The notes: generated by a model from the sequence alone, not told the origin. Shown: positions 25,537 through 35,151, numbered from the stretch's first letter. The stretch is 49,339 nt of DNA from Ruegeria atlantica (GCA_013032095.1 WQBJ01000027.1:1-49339), one strand, 5' to 3'. A program made the numbers and translations.

Positions 25537-27647
25537 ACGACAGTCCTAAACTCGCTGCCTTCAACAGTGGTTTTCAAGCCGGTCCGAATAAGACGCGGTT
25601 GCATCTAAACGAAAATCCCTACGAGATTCCGAAAGAAATTTTGACGCAGATCGATAAAACGATCGGGGAAGGCCTGGGATTATATCCTGACAGTGAGTGT
25701 GATGCTCTGCGCCAATCCATCGCCAACTATGTGGGCGTACCCAAGAACATGATTGCCGTCGGGAACGGCGTGGACGAGTTGATAATGCTGCTCGCGCTTA
25801 CATTTGCGCGCAACGGGAAAGAGGTGGTTTTCACCGACACCACGTTCCCCGGATACAAGTCAGCAACAATGATCGCCGGCGCCAAACAAAAAACGATACC
25901 GCTTGCAGATTACGCGGTGGACAGTACGGCTCTCATTGCTGCGATGGGTGAAGACACAACGCTCTCTTTCGTCTGCAACCCGCTGAACCCGTCCGGATCA
26001 CTGTTGCGGCCCGACGAGGTCAGGGCGATCATGGACGCCGCCCGGGACAAAGATGTGATACCCATCTTCGATGAAGCCTACATGGAATATGTAAGCGACG
26101 AGAAAAATTCCTCGGCGTTAGATGCAATTGCCGATGGAGAAACTGCTGTAGTCCTCAGAACTTTTTCCAAAGCCTGGGGCCTCGCCTCCCTGCGGATCGG
26201 GTTTGCCTTTGGACCTGCGGAGATCATAGGCTCAGTCTGGCAAACCCGAAACGCCCTTCCGTTCAACGTCAATCGCATCGCGCAGAGCGTATTGCCGGAG
26301 GTCTTGCGGAACAGGCACTATATCAAAAATGTGCGCGACAAAAATCAGCACGTCCGCAGCGTATTCTGTAAACGCCTGGACGATTTGAACATTTCTTACC
26401 GACGATCGGAAACCAACTATGTTATGGTTTCCGCGCATGGCGACAGCACAGAGCTGGCTGAAAATCTAGCCATAAAGCATGGCATTCTCGTCAGAGATCT
26501 GGCCCTGTTCGGAATGCCCGGATGGCTGCGCGTGTCTATCGGGACCGAAGAAGAAGTGACCCGTCTTGCAAAAGCGCTTGAGGCCGAGATTGATATCTCA
26601 AGGCGACCGGAAAGCGGCATGCAAGAACAGCCGCATTGGGACCATCCAGCGCGGATACAAGAAACGATGTACCCCGCGCAAATATTCAACGGGTTTGCCG
26701 CATCACACGCGATTCAGACTCTGGAGCAAATGAAGGTTTGGGACAGACTGTCCGAGGCTCCGCAAAGCTCATATGCGCTGAGTGGCGAGTTGGGTATACC
26801 CGGCAATCTGCTCGGAGGGCTTATCAGAACTGTGGCACTGGTTGGCCTGGTCGAGATCAAAGACGGATTTATCCATCTTACCCGAGCCGGGCGTGATACC
26901 ATAAAAAACATGGGATATTTCACCTGGGGCGTAGGAGGCTATGGGCGCTTCCTGCAGGAAATTTCAGAAAAATCATCCGGGTTCACGGCTCCTGTTGTGT
27001 GCCGACAAAATGGTCAGCTCATCGCAAAAGGGGCCGGTCGCGTCGGAAAAACACAAATGCTACCCATCGAACAAGAGATGGTTCGCGGCATTTCTTTCAA
27101 CCGCGTGGCTGATGTCGGCTGCGGCGACGGCTCCCGCTTGATCCGATTGCTGGAGCAAAATCAGCAAGCGACGGCCGTAGGCATCGACATTAACTCAGAA
27201 GCTGTCCTGTTCGCGCGCAGAGAAGTTGAGGCAGCCGGCTTCGAAAAAAGGATCAAGATCCATCAGGCCGATATCCTAGCTTCTCTGGGCGCCCCCGAGT
27301 TCAAAGGGGTGGATCTGGTCTGCTGTTTTCTTATGATGCATGATCTTTTTGCGGCATCGAAGGATCATGTTGCGGCCGTTCACGCCTTGAGAACGGCTTT
27401 TCCGGATGCAACAGACTTTCTGATCGCGGATACAGTACGCCAGGAATGGGACGCTGGTGAAAAACTGCCAATATTTTCTCTTCAATTTGAACTCGTCCAC
27501 GCTTTGTCAAACGTCCCGCTACACAGCCTGGATCAATATATCCGGTCCTTCGAACAAGGGGGAATGGCTGTTCATAAGGTGACATCCTTTGGTGCTCCAT
27601 CCACGTGGCTATTCCACCTCAAAACCCATGATACTGCCACGCGCTGA
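25533..27647 (+). CDS. Fused HisC-like aminotransferase and SAM-dependent methyltransferase
   Basis: 704 residues from the ATG that overlaps the cupin stop. Residues 1 to about 360 form a fold-type I PLP aminotransferase close to histidinol-phosphate aminotransferase: LHLNENPYEIP, VGNGVDELIMLLA, FVCNPLNPSGSLL, FDEAYMEYV, and RTFSKAWGLASLRIGFAFG with Lys213 as the PLP lysine. After a short linker, residues about 385-700 form a methyltransferase with an N-terminal winged-helix or dimerisation part (AQIFNGFAASHAIQTLEQMK) and the SAM-binding motif VADVGCGDGSRLIRL near residue 525, followed by AVGIDINSEAV and KIHQADI. There is no stop or frame change between the parts. Such a fusion is not one I know from primary histidine synthesis; with the cupin and exporter it points to a small specialised metabolite, perhaps an N-, C- or O-methylated amino acid. 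The substrate is unknown. Confidence 0.9.
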   Translation: MNDSPKLAAFNSGFQAGPNKTRLHLNENPYEIPKEILTQIDKTIGEGLGLYPDSECDALRQSIANYVGVPKNMIAVGNGVDELIMLLALTFARNGKEVVFTDTTFPGYKSATMIAGAKQKTIPLADYAVDSTALIAAMGEDTTLSFVCNPLNPSGSLLRPDEVRAIMDAARDKDVIPIFDEAYMEYVSDEKNSSALDAIADGETAVVLRTFSKAWGLASLRIGFAFGPAEIIGSVWQTRNALPFNVNRIAQSVLPEVLRNRHYIKNVRDKNQHVRSVFCKRLDDLNISYRRSETNYVMVSAHGDSTELAENLAIKHGILVRDLALFGMPGWLRVSIGTEEEVTRLAKALEAEIDISRRPESGMQEQPHWDHPARIQETMYPAQIFNGFAASHAIQTLEQMKVWDRLSEAPQSSYALSGELGIPGNLLGGLIRTVALVGLVEIKDGFIHLTRAGRDTIKNMGYFTWGVGGYGRFLQEISEKSSGFTAPVVCRQNGQLIAKGAGRVGKTQMLPIEQEMVRGISFNRVADVGCGDGSRLIRLLEQNQQATAVGIDINSEAVLFARREVEAAGFEKRIKIHQADILASLGAPEFKGVDLVCCFLMMHDLFAASKDHVAAVHALRTAFPDATDFLIADTVRQEWDAGEKLPIFSLQFELVHALSNVPLHSLDQYIRSFEQGGMAVHKVTSFGAPSTWLFHLKTHDTATR

Positions 27648-28131
27648 AAAAACACGGGCAAGAGAAGGTCGTCGTGTTCCGACGCATTGCATTGCTGAGA
27701 CTTCGGTCTCAGCAATGTGCACCTGCCTTAGTTTTTCCGCTCCCTGCCTCAAAGTGTCTGGGGCGACACCTCCGGCAATCTCAAACCGCCACAGTTCCCG
27801 CCTCAGGCCTGTAGGGGTGCCAGCCTGCCACAGTCGGGAATGGCGCCCTGACTGTGTCTACCAAACAATCGCTGCAAAAAGAGAGCACCCGAACGCGAAC
27901 ACTCCCTGCCTGGTTGGGGGAACTTGAGGCTCAACTCGAGTCATAACCCAGAGACCACGCCAAGAGGGCAATCGAAACTTGCGAAACAACCTAAGCGGGA
28001 TAATTTTCATCTACTATATCTTTAGGCTTGAACATGATAATTAATGAGTTAAGTCAAACCTGACGTACCTTGGTTCTGCACAGAGGTGTTGCCTTGCTCT
28101 TTTTTTGTATAACGCTCGTGTGTGGTGTGTG
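27648..28131. other. Intergenic stretch after the MarR operon
   Basis: Contains the UUCG hairpin at 27690-27717 and a few short, unsupported frames. The last 100 bases are AT-rich and should hold the promoter of the small gene at 28132. Nothing else is recognisable. Confidence 0.35.
27690..27717 (+). terminator. 12-bp hairpin with UUCG loop ending the MarR operon
   Basis: CATTGCTGAGAC, TTCG, GTCTCAGCAATG: a perfect 12-bp stem closed by a C-UUCG-G tetraloop, 43 bases after the stop of the fusion gene. No T-run follows directly (TTTTT comes 17 bases later), so it may work as a terminator with help or as a 3' stabilising hairpin. Confidence 0.7.
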
Positions 28132-28503
28132 ATGACAAGTGACAGCGACTACTTTGCAAAAGTTGAACTTGAAAACGAAGGACGCTGTTACCGTACCGAG
28201 TTGTTGTTTGAGCAGACCGATCCCGATTGCGTTTTCCAAGTTGTACAAGCTTTCTATGAAGGCCGAAAAGCAGATTTGATCCTGCGTATTTTTGGGAGCG
28301 ATGAAGACGGTTATTTTCTGGAATTGGAACCGTGTTCAAAGGATCATGCGATTTTGGATATAGTTCCGGAAGACCTGCTTGAAATCTATAGCTCCGTCCA
28401 GAAGATCCGCGAAAAATACGACCTGTCCGCCCGAATTCCGGGGTGCGAGATCAAACCCTACTTCAGGAGCCTGGAGCACCAGCGGAGACTGAGTCCCTCC
28501 TGA
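28132..28503 (+). CDS. Small protein of unknown family (copy B), paralogue of the gene at 11389
   Basis: The frame is open from a TTG at 28105; I choose the ATG at 28132 because it matches the start of the paralogue. The 123-residue product aligns along its whole length with copy A: YRTELLFEQTDPDCVFQVV, FYEGRKADLILRIFGSDEDG, and YDLSARIPGCEIKPYFR correspond to the same segments there. It is acidic, with no signal peptide or membrane helix, and conserves the Cys in PGCE. The family is unknown to me. It follows the MarR operon after the UUCG hairpin and may have its own promoter. The presence of an AraC paralogue near each copy suggests a functional link. Confidence 0.7.
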   Translation: MTSDSDYFAKVELENEGRCYRTELLFEQTDPDCVFQVVQAFYEGRKADLILRIFGSDEDGYFLELEPCSKDHAILDIVPEDLLEIYSSVQKIREKYDLSARIPGCEIKPYFRSLEHQRRLSPS

Positions 28504-28757
28504 TCTATCTGCAGACAAGGCTGAATGAATGACGCGGTCAGTCGGCTGTGGCCGGCTTCTGGCTGCGCAGCCAGACCTCGGGCGCGATTATGAGAAATAG
28601 ATGACGGGAAGCCGCACGGCTCGCACCGAATGAAAGACCTGACTGGGCGCTGGTAATTTTGCAATCCAACAAATGACCTGTTGGGAACAGACCGGAACAG
28701 GAAACGGGTATTTCCACCCCTCGAAACCCAATCTCCCCCGCGGCGCCCCAGGACGCG

Positions 28758-28910
28758 TTAAATTTGCAGGCTTAGCACCACTAAGTAAACGAACACTCCC
28801 GCAAGAAGGTAGGTGAGTACAGCAAAAGTTGGTTCTTTGGCTGTCACCATCACGACCCGCGTAAGAACCAGACTTGCGAAGATCAACATCAACACACGGC
28901 GTAGCAACAT
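28758..28910 (-). CDS. 50-residue membrane protein, two predicted TM helices
   Basis: Too short for ordinary ORF cut-offs. The minus strand reads MLLRRVLMLIFASLVLTRVV, then a short polar loop with KEPTFA, then VLTYLLAGVFVYLVVLSLQI and stop. Two hydrophobic helices joined by a tight loop and a basic start give a plausible inner-membrane hairpin. AAGGA lies about ten bases before the ATG. Function unknown; it is an isolated gene. Confidence 0.5.
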   Translation of the reverse strand: MLLRRVLMLIFASLVLTRVVMVTAKEPTFAVLTYLLAGVFVYLVVLSLQI

Positions 28911-30185
28911 GCGGTCAATTTTCCTTCCATTTCATACCCGGCACACATGATCAAAAAGGAGGCGAAGCCGGAGGGGGTGGTAGCTTGGGTGTGTGGTAGC
29001 GGCCTTACATCGGCCTAGCGGCCCATTCATCCAAGACACTCATAAAGAAAGAATAATCTGCTACCTGGCTCCCGCCTATAGCAGCACGGGGTTCATCTCA
29101 CTGATTGAAACAGATCACTTCCTGTTTGAGACTTTATGTTGCGCGACCCCCGTAAACCGCGTGAGAGAGTTCTGAACAACAGAGGGCATTGCGCCATCAG
29201 TGCAGACGTTTTGACGGTTTTGGTTGCTAAGCGTACTGCCATCTGCGCGGCTGCAGTCGGCACCAGCACCCCCGGTTCGTCGGCTATCGATGCCTGCAGA
29301 CCAACCAGAGCGCACCGCGTTTTGCACTCCCTGCCCTGCCGGTAATCTCCTAGCCGCACACCGCGAGGAGAATGCAGCCTGGTGATGTTCGGAAAGTTCG
29401 ACCTGGCATCGCGGGTCGCGCGCGTCGGCCGCTTTGATGTCTGCGCGGCGAGTGAAACCGCCAGTTCAAGCCCATCCACCCGGCAACTCTGGCCAAAGGA
29501 TTAGCCCCCGCCCCACAGGTGCTCGTCCATTCAACCTCCTTCGACCATCGCCCCAGGGTCTCGGTACGGCGTCTGCAAGACGGGATTGGTGCAGGCATGG
29601 AATTATACATTTGCAAGCCCGGGTCAAAAAGGCCGGTTGGAAAGACCAGGGCCAGCATTCGAAAGCGCCTGCCTCAACCAGCACAATGCTCAATTCGACG
29701 AGGTCCTGCATGCAATCTGACGAAACTCAAAACCGGCAGATGGAAGAGACAAAGCAGAGACTGCATTTCAGTATGAAGGTACAGAGGCCGCTTCAACTGC
29801 TCTAGACCCGCATCGCAACTCTGTCTCCCAAAAGGGCGAAACCAGGATGCACCTCGATCTCGCCCTGTCAGTTATCGTTCCGGGGAATGACCAACATCAG
29901 CCAATCCCCCATTGAAGTTTCCTCCAAGGCTTGAAAGCGAGATCGCGCGGGTCTGGCACTTGTCATGTCAAGACGTTGACGGCAAGCAAGGTTTCATTGC
30001 GCACCCTGTGGGTCTGCACCGGCGGGTTGGATGGCCCCTTCTTCCCCAACCGGCGTTACAATGTTCCTGGCAAGCGGTGTTAAAAAGCACGCCGTGGAAA
30101 AGGCTGCGCAGACTGCAAACACCAAATGTCAAATTGGCAGGCCCGGCAAGTGAGATCGTTTTTGCAAACAGTAATACACCAAAAG
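28911..30185. other. Gene-free stretch of about 1.3 kb
   Basis: Between the small membrane gene and the end of the HlyD gene. Frames of 60-130 codons exist on both strands around 29093-29805, but they overlap, lack ribosome sites, and resemble nothing I know. The texture is that of decayed DNA. The stretch should also contain the terminator of the secretion operon, but no strong hairpin with T-run is visible. Confidence 0.35.
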
Positions 30186-31523
30186 TTACCTTTCGCGCAG
30201 CGCGTGAGCGATCTGGTCGGTGATCGGTTTCACCAGGTAACTGAGGACAGTGCGATCACCCGTCGACAAAAAGGTCTCGACCGGCATGCCCGGAACCAGG
30301 GACTGCTCTCCCAGCTTTTTCAACTCTTCTTCATGTATCACCAAGCGCGCAACATAATAGGCCTCTCCCGTCCGCTCCTCTTGTGTCAGGTCGGCCGAAA
30401 CCGTGAGTAGTTCCGCATTCAGCTCAGGCGTGGATCTTTGATCGAAGCTCGGGAACCGGACTCTGGCATGCTGCCCAACAGCCATCTGGTCAATGTCGAC
30501 AGGACGAACCTTGGCCTGCACGAGCAACTGATCTTCACGAGGCACGATTTGCATCACCGTTTCGCCGGGAGCAATTACGCCACCGATTGTGTGAACGCTA
30601 AGCTGGTGAATGTAGCCATTCTGAGGCGCGAGAATATTGACACGCGTCAGTTCGTCTTCAGCTGAAATTTTCTGCTCTTCATACTGCGCAATACGTGATC
30701 GCACTTCGTGAAGCTCCTCAAGCACTTCAGCGCGATAGCTTTCTTCGACCTGCAGGATCTGAACTTGGCGCTCGCTGATCGCTTCGTTGGTTCTGGCGAT
30801 CTGCGCAATCAAGTTTCCATGTTGACCCTCAAGGCGCGTCTTTTCCCGACGCAACGATGTAACCCTGCTTTTTGAAACCAGCTGCTTGTTCAGAAGGTTA
30901 TTGAGGTCCCAAAGTTCCTCTTCGATCAACTTGATCTCGGAGACCTTTGCCACAACCTGAGCCTCCAGCCCCTCCGCTTGCTTGTGAAACTGAAGAATCT
31001 GTTCTTCGAGCTGGTTCTTACGCCCTTCCTTGGAATTTCGACGGGCTTCCAGCAACAGCTCTTGGCCCCGCTCAATGTCACTTACTTGCTGACCCTGTTC
31101 AAAACTACTTGAGTCAGTGCGTCGCGTTCCCGGCCAATTGATTTTAGGCAGATCGTCACGCTCTGCTTCCAGCCGCAATTCCTGGGCAGTCAATTCGGTG
31201 AGCTGTTTGGTGATGGCTGCAAGGTTGGCTCTCGTAACCGTATCATCCAGGCTGATTAAAAGATCACCGGTTTTAACAGCATCCCCGTTTCTGACCCTGA
31301 TGGCACGAACGATACCGCCCTCACGGTGCTGCACCTGCTTTACATTGCTTTCAACAACGATTGTGCCGGACGAAACCACCGCTCCCGAGATTTCAGCGAA
31401 CGTCACCCAGCCTCCTATGCCCCCGAAAAGGAGAACGATTACAAAGAAGGCGAAAATGACATGGTTGCGTACCGTCTTGCGCAGAATGTCATCCGCATTG
31501 TCGGAGGTTTGATTGATCTTCAC
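30186..31523 (-). CDS. Type I secretion membrane fusion protein (HlyD/PrtE family)
   Basis: 445 residues from a GTG that overlaps the ABC gene's TGA (GTGA). HlyD proteins span the periplasm and link the inner-membrane ABC exporter to a TolC-type channel. Seen: one N-terminal membrane helix (VIFAFFVIVLLFGGIGGWVT), a lipoyl-like half (GAVVSSGTIVVESNVKQVQH, REGGIVRAIRVRNGDAVKTG), long coiled-coil hairpin arms (about residues 95-290), then ILAPQNGYIHQLSVHTIGGV and a beta-barrel part ending with VPGMPVETFLSTGDRTVLSY. The length is normal for the PrtE/LapC type. Its natural cargo is the giant RTX protein encoded at 37533 on the other strand. Confidence 0.95.
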   Translation of the reverse strand: MKINQTSDNADDILRKTVRNHVIFAFFVIVLLFGGIGGWVTFAEISGAVVSSGTIVVESNVKQVQHREGGIVRAIRVRNGDAVKTGDLLISLDDTVTRANLAAITKQLTELTAQELRLEAERDDLPKINWPGTRRTDSSSFEQGQQVSDIERGQELLLEARRNSKEGRKNQLEEQILQFHKQAEGLEAQVVAKVSEIKLIEEELWDLNNLLNKQLVSKSRVTSLRREKTRLEGQHGNLIAQIARTNEAISERQVQILQVEESYRAEVLEELHEVRSRIAQYEEQKISAEDELTRVNILAPQNGYIHQLSVHTIGGVIAPGETVMQIVPREDQLLVQAKVRPVDIDQMAVGQHARVRFPSFDQRSTPELNAELLTVSADLTQEERTGEAYYVARLVIHEEELKKLGEQSLVPGMPVETFLSTGDRTVLSYLVKPITDQIAHALRER

Positions 31524-33301
31524 TTTGACGCGGTTCTTTCTTCTGACCTAAACTGTTGTTCTGCTTCGCCCGCCTTTCTTACGCTCTTCACGGGCTGGAC
31601 GACTTGCTTCAAGACTTCTTCCCTCGGGCCGAAAGCGGCCATCTTGCCCTCCTTGAGGCAAAGGATCTTGTCCACCGTTGCAATCGCACTTTGGCGATGG
31701 GCAATCACGACCACGATTGATCCCCTCTCCCGCATTGCCTTGATCGCTCCGGCCAGGGCACTTTCCCCTTCCGCATCCAGATTGGAATTAGGTTCATCGA
31801 GCACGATCAGAAAAGGGTTGCCATAGAGTGCCCGCGCAAGCGCGACACGCTGGCGTTGACCCGCTGACAACAGCCGACCGGCCCGGCCAATGACTGTGTT
31901 GTACCCGTCGGGCAAAGCCACAATCATATCATGGACGTCCGCAAGCTTGGCGGCTTCGATGACCTTTTCCGCCGGAGCGTCCCCGCTGAATCTCGCGATG
32001 TTTTCGGCGATTGTCCCATCAAACAGCTGCAGGTTCTGCGGCAGGTATCCGATAAACTCACCGCGCTTGGTTGTTGACCATTGTCCAAGCGCTGCCCCGT
32101 CATATTGGATGTCACCCTTGAGGGTCGGTGTTGCGCCGACCAGAGCCCGGGCAAATGTCGACTTCCCCGATCCCGACGGCCCGATCACACCCAGGCCATC
32201 GCCGGAATGAAGCTGCAGCGTCACGTTCTGGACGTAAGGTACCGTCTCGCCGAACGGGCCGCAAAAGACTTGCTCAACGCTGATCCTGTTGGCCGGCAGC
32301 GGCAGATCCATTTTTTCCGGCTCGAAATCCGCGACCTGCAGAACTTCCCGCAAACGTTTGAGCGCCTGACGGCTCGCAACAAAGCCGCGCCATTGCGAAA
32401 CCGCCTGCTCGACCGGAGCCAACGCTCTGGAAGTCAGGATCGATGCTGCAATCATGACGCCCGGAGTAATTTCCTGATAAATTGCGAGCCAGGCGCCGAC
32501 ACCAAGAATGCTCGACTGAAGTATAAACCTGATCGTCTTGATAATCGTGGCGAACATTCCGGTGCGGTCTGCAGCCCGTCGTTGAGTAGAAAGATAATCA
32601 CCGTTCTGCGCATCCCACCTGGACACAAGCGCGGTTTGCATCCCCATGGCCGCAACAGCCTCTGAGTTCCGCTGTCCGATTTCGACGGCGGCCGCCCGAC
32701 GCCCGTTTTGACCCGCCGCCTCTTCGGCCGGGCCACGTGACATCACCTCATTGACCCCGATCAGGATTATAATAATGACCGCGCCTGCCAAGCCCACAAA
32801 ACCCAGCAATGGGTGAAACAGAAACACAATACCCAGATACAGCGGCAACCAGGGAATATCAAAAATAGCGGCAGGTCCCGGGCCGGACATAAACTGGCGG
32901 ATCGTGTCCAGATCATGCACTGGACGCAGTTTCGCAGCATGCCTCCCCAAACGAACCGGCAAACTGTTGGAAACCTTGTAAACTATGCTCGACAACCGTG
33001 CATCTACCCTTTGCCCCAATCGGGACAGGATACGGCCACGAATGCCTTCCAGGATTCCGTAGAAAACATATAGCGCCATGGTCAGTGCACCGATCACGAC
33101 CAGTGTTGGCACCGACCCGCTCGCCAGCACCCTGTCGTAGATCTGAAGCATGAACAGGGGTCCGGTGAGCATCAGGATGTTGATCACCGAACTGACGCCG
33201 GCAACTATCCAAAAAACCCTCTTGATAGGGGTGAAGGCCTGAGAGACGGGTTCGTCTCGTCCGGCATGTGATTTTGAGGCCCCTTGCCTTGCTCCAACCA
33301 T
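31520..33301 (-). CDS. Type I secretion ABC transporter (PrtD/LapB-like permease-ATPase)
   Basis: 593 residues; ATG preceded by AGGGGACTAA. The first 330 residues form the membrane domain, opening VFWIVAGVSSVINILMLTGP and FMLQIYDRVLASGSVPTLVV as in the PrtD family. It lacks an N-terminal C39 peptidase domain, so the cargo is not cleaved at a double-glycine leader. The ATPase domain has Walker A GPSGSGKS (about residue 375), signature LSAGQRQRVALARAL (about 480), and Walker B FLIVLDEP (about 500). It drives export of proteins with an uncleaved C-terminal signal, normally RTX proteins. First gene of a two-gene minus-strand operon with the HlyD gene; no outer-membrane partner is present in the window. 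Confidence 0.95.
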   Translation of the reverse strand: MVGARQGASKSHAGRDEPVSQAFTPIKRVFWIVAGVSSVINILMLTGPLFMLQIYDRVLASGSVPTLVVIGALTMALYVFYGILEGIRGRILSRLGQRVDARLSSIVYKVSNSLPVRLGRHAAKLRPVHDLDTIRQFMSGPGPAAIFDIPWLPLYLGIVFLFHPLLGFVGLAGAVIIIILIGVNEVMSRGPAEEAAGQNGRRAAAVEIGQRNSEAVAAMGMQTALVSRWDAQNGDYLSTQRRAADRTGMFATIIKTIRFILQSSILGVGAWLAIYQEITPGVMIAASILTSRALAPVEQAVSQWRGFVASRQALKRLREVLQVADFEPEKMDLPLPANRISVEQVFCGPFGETVPYVQNVTLQLHSGDGLGVIGPSGSGKSTFARALVGATPTLKGDIQYDGAALGQWSTTKRGEFIGYLPQNLQLFDGTIAENIARFSGDAPAEKVIEAAKLADVHDMIVALPDGYNTVIGRAGRLLSAGQRQRVALARALYGNPFLIVLDEPNSNLDAEGESALAGAIKAMRERGSIVVVIAHRQSAIATVDKILCLKEGKMAAFGPREEVLKQVVQPVKSVRKAGEAEQQFRSEERTASK

Positions 33302-33987
33302 TTAGTCCCCTGGAATATCCTTACGTCCGCCGTCTTTGCCAACGGCTATTACTTACTCTTTTTTTGAGCTACACAGTCAGCGCCGAAGCCGGGAACTTGA
33401 TACGTTCCCTAAAGGCCGAAACGGCGACTGTTCCTGCTCCTTCTTTGCAACCCTCCCGGGCTCACAAAGATAAGACCGAGCATTCAAACAAACATGCTCT
33501 GAACAACGGTCCCCATGAAAGAACGTCGCTTCTGTCCTTTCATGCTGGCCGTTACTTCTTCAAGAAGTCGGTCATTTCCAACAAATTTGAAAGAAAGCAC
33601 AAGGAACACAGCGTGCCAAAGATGCATCTTTTAGAGCCCGGCTGCTCAGACCATTTCCAATCCGGGCAGGAGTGCTCCGGGTTTTGGATCAGTTACAGTC
33701 TGAGAACGTCGCGCAATTCCTGCGCGTCCTTCGGCATAATACCGGTTGAATTGCCAGTCCGCTCCACCTGTAGATTGGAAGGGAGACCGTTTCGGCAAGT
33801 GAAGCGGTATGGAGCACCATATGCAGGACATTTGCCGAATGCCGGCTCGCCTCTTGCAAGCGGCTCCGGAGGAATGCCCGCATGGGACACCCAATTGTCA
33901 AGGTGCGGCGTGTCGCAATGAAAGAGAATGAAAGAGGGTGCAGAGCGGATCGACTTTCCGCGACCATCTATCGACACCGCGACATCC
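33302..33987. other. Intergenic stretch between the secretion operon and the NptA gene
   Basis: About 690 bases. It must hold the promoter of the ABC-HlyD operon near 33310-33400. A long plus-strand frame starting inside the ABC gene runs to 33921 but is antisense at its start, has no ribosome site and an unlikely composition. Nothing else recognised. Confidence 0.35.
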
Positions 33988-35151
33988 TCAAGCCACCAGA
34001 TGTGATATTGTGAGACAGAGCCCAGGTACAACAAAAAAAACACCCAGAACATAGACAAAGGCAACGGATTTGTTTTGCGCCGCCGCTGCACCGAGCCATT
34101 CGGCGCATCGGACTGGGGTCATCCGCAGAAACGGCAGACCGAATATGACAAGAACGCCAAGCACATTGTAGGAAAGATGAATGAAAGCAATCTGAAGCGC
34201 GGCCTCTGCATTGCCCGTAACCGCAGTTGCCGCAAGCACCGCGGTCACGCAGGTTCCCACATTTGCACCCAAGACGAAGGGATAGATCTGTCTCAGACCA
34301 AACGTCCCGCTGCCGGCCAGCGGAACCATCAGCGATGTCGTCGTGGAGGACGACTGAACCAGGATGGTCACAAGCATGCCAGATGCGATACCAGAGACCG
34401 AACCGCGGCCGATTGCTGTATGTATGATCCCCTTGGCTCTGCCACTGATGAGTTTCTTGAGCAGTTTGCCCGCGAATGTGATCGCAACGAAGATGCAAAC
34501 GATGCCGAAGAGGATGAGTAAAACGCCGCTGGCGCGATCGCCAAAAGAGAGGAAAATGCCCTTGGCGGTATCTACCACCGGCTCTGTAGCGGCCTTAACG
34601 AAATTGAAGCTATGGATGGACACGCTCTTGCCGTCGTATAACACGCTTGCCAATGCACCACCCAGCTTTTCGAGTACACCAAATGCGATTTCCACCGGCA
34701 GGAAGATCATAACGGATAAAAGATTGAAAAAGTCATGGACGGTGGCGGCAGAAAACGCCCGCTTGAAGTCGCCCTTATCCCGCAGGTAGCCCAAAGAGAC
34801 GATGGTATTTGTGATTGAAGTGCCGATATTGGCCCCCATCACCATCGGAACCGCAACTGAAACGGGCAAGCCACCAGCGACAAGACCCACGATTATCGAA
34901 GAGATCGTGGACGAAGACTGGATAAACGCCGTGGCGATCGTTCCGGCGACAAGGCCCGCAAACGGGTTGACTGCAAATGCAAATAGCTGTTGCGCTTTGT
35001 CGGCTGTGGCGACCTTGAAACCACTCCCGATCATGCCGACGGCGCAAACCAGCACATACACGAGCGTGGCAACCAAAATCCATTGTAGCCATTTGCGCTG
35101 CCTCTTTCTTCTCTGCTGCGTTTGCACGCCCTGTTCGACAACGTTTGTCAT
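33988..35151 (-). CDS. Na+/phosphate cotransporter family protein (NptA/PNaS)
   Basis: 387 residues; ATG preceded by CGGAGGAGATCCG. The PNaS family couples sodium entry to phosphate movement across the inner membrane. It consists of two inverted repeats, each with a QSSS motif; both are seen here, AFIQSSSTISSIIVGLVAGG and LVTILVQSSSTTTSLMVPLA, with the accompanying MGANIGTSITNTIVSLG and VLGANVGTCVTAVLAATAV. About nine to ten hydrophobic segments are present. It lacks the C-terminal PhoU-like domain of some bacterial relatives. The gene stands alone; its link to the neighbouring secretion genes is not obvious. Confidence 0.9.
   Translation of the reverse strand: MTNVVEQGVQTQQRRKRQRKWLQWILVATLVYVLVCAVGMIGSGFKVATADKAQQLFAFAVNPFAGLVAGTIATAFIQSSSTISSIIVGLVAGGLPVSVAVPMVMGANIGTSITNTIVSLGYLRDKGDFKRAFSAATVHDFFNLLSVMIFLPVEIAFGVLEKLGGALASVLYDGKSVSIHSFNFVKAATEPVVDTAKGIFLSFGDRASGVLLILFGIVCIFVAITFAGKLLKKLISGRAKGIIHTAIGRGSVSGIASGMLVTILVQSSSTTTSLMVPLAGSGTFGLRQIYPFVLGANVGTCVTAVLAATAVTGNAEAALQIAFIHLSYNVLGVLVIFGLPFLRMTPVRCAEWLGAAAAQNKSVAFVYVLGVFFVVPGLCLTISHLVA

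Noticed and set aside
29093..29805. Several 80-130-codon frames on both strands
   Set aside because: They overlap one another, lack ribosome sites and show no family resemblance; treated as decayed or non-coding DNA.
33268..33921. 217-codon plus-strand frame across the ABC gene start and the intergenic region
   Set aside because: Its beginning is antisense to the ABC transporter, the composition is unlike a protein, and there is no ribosome site.
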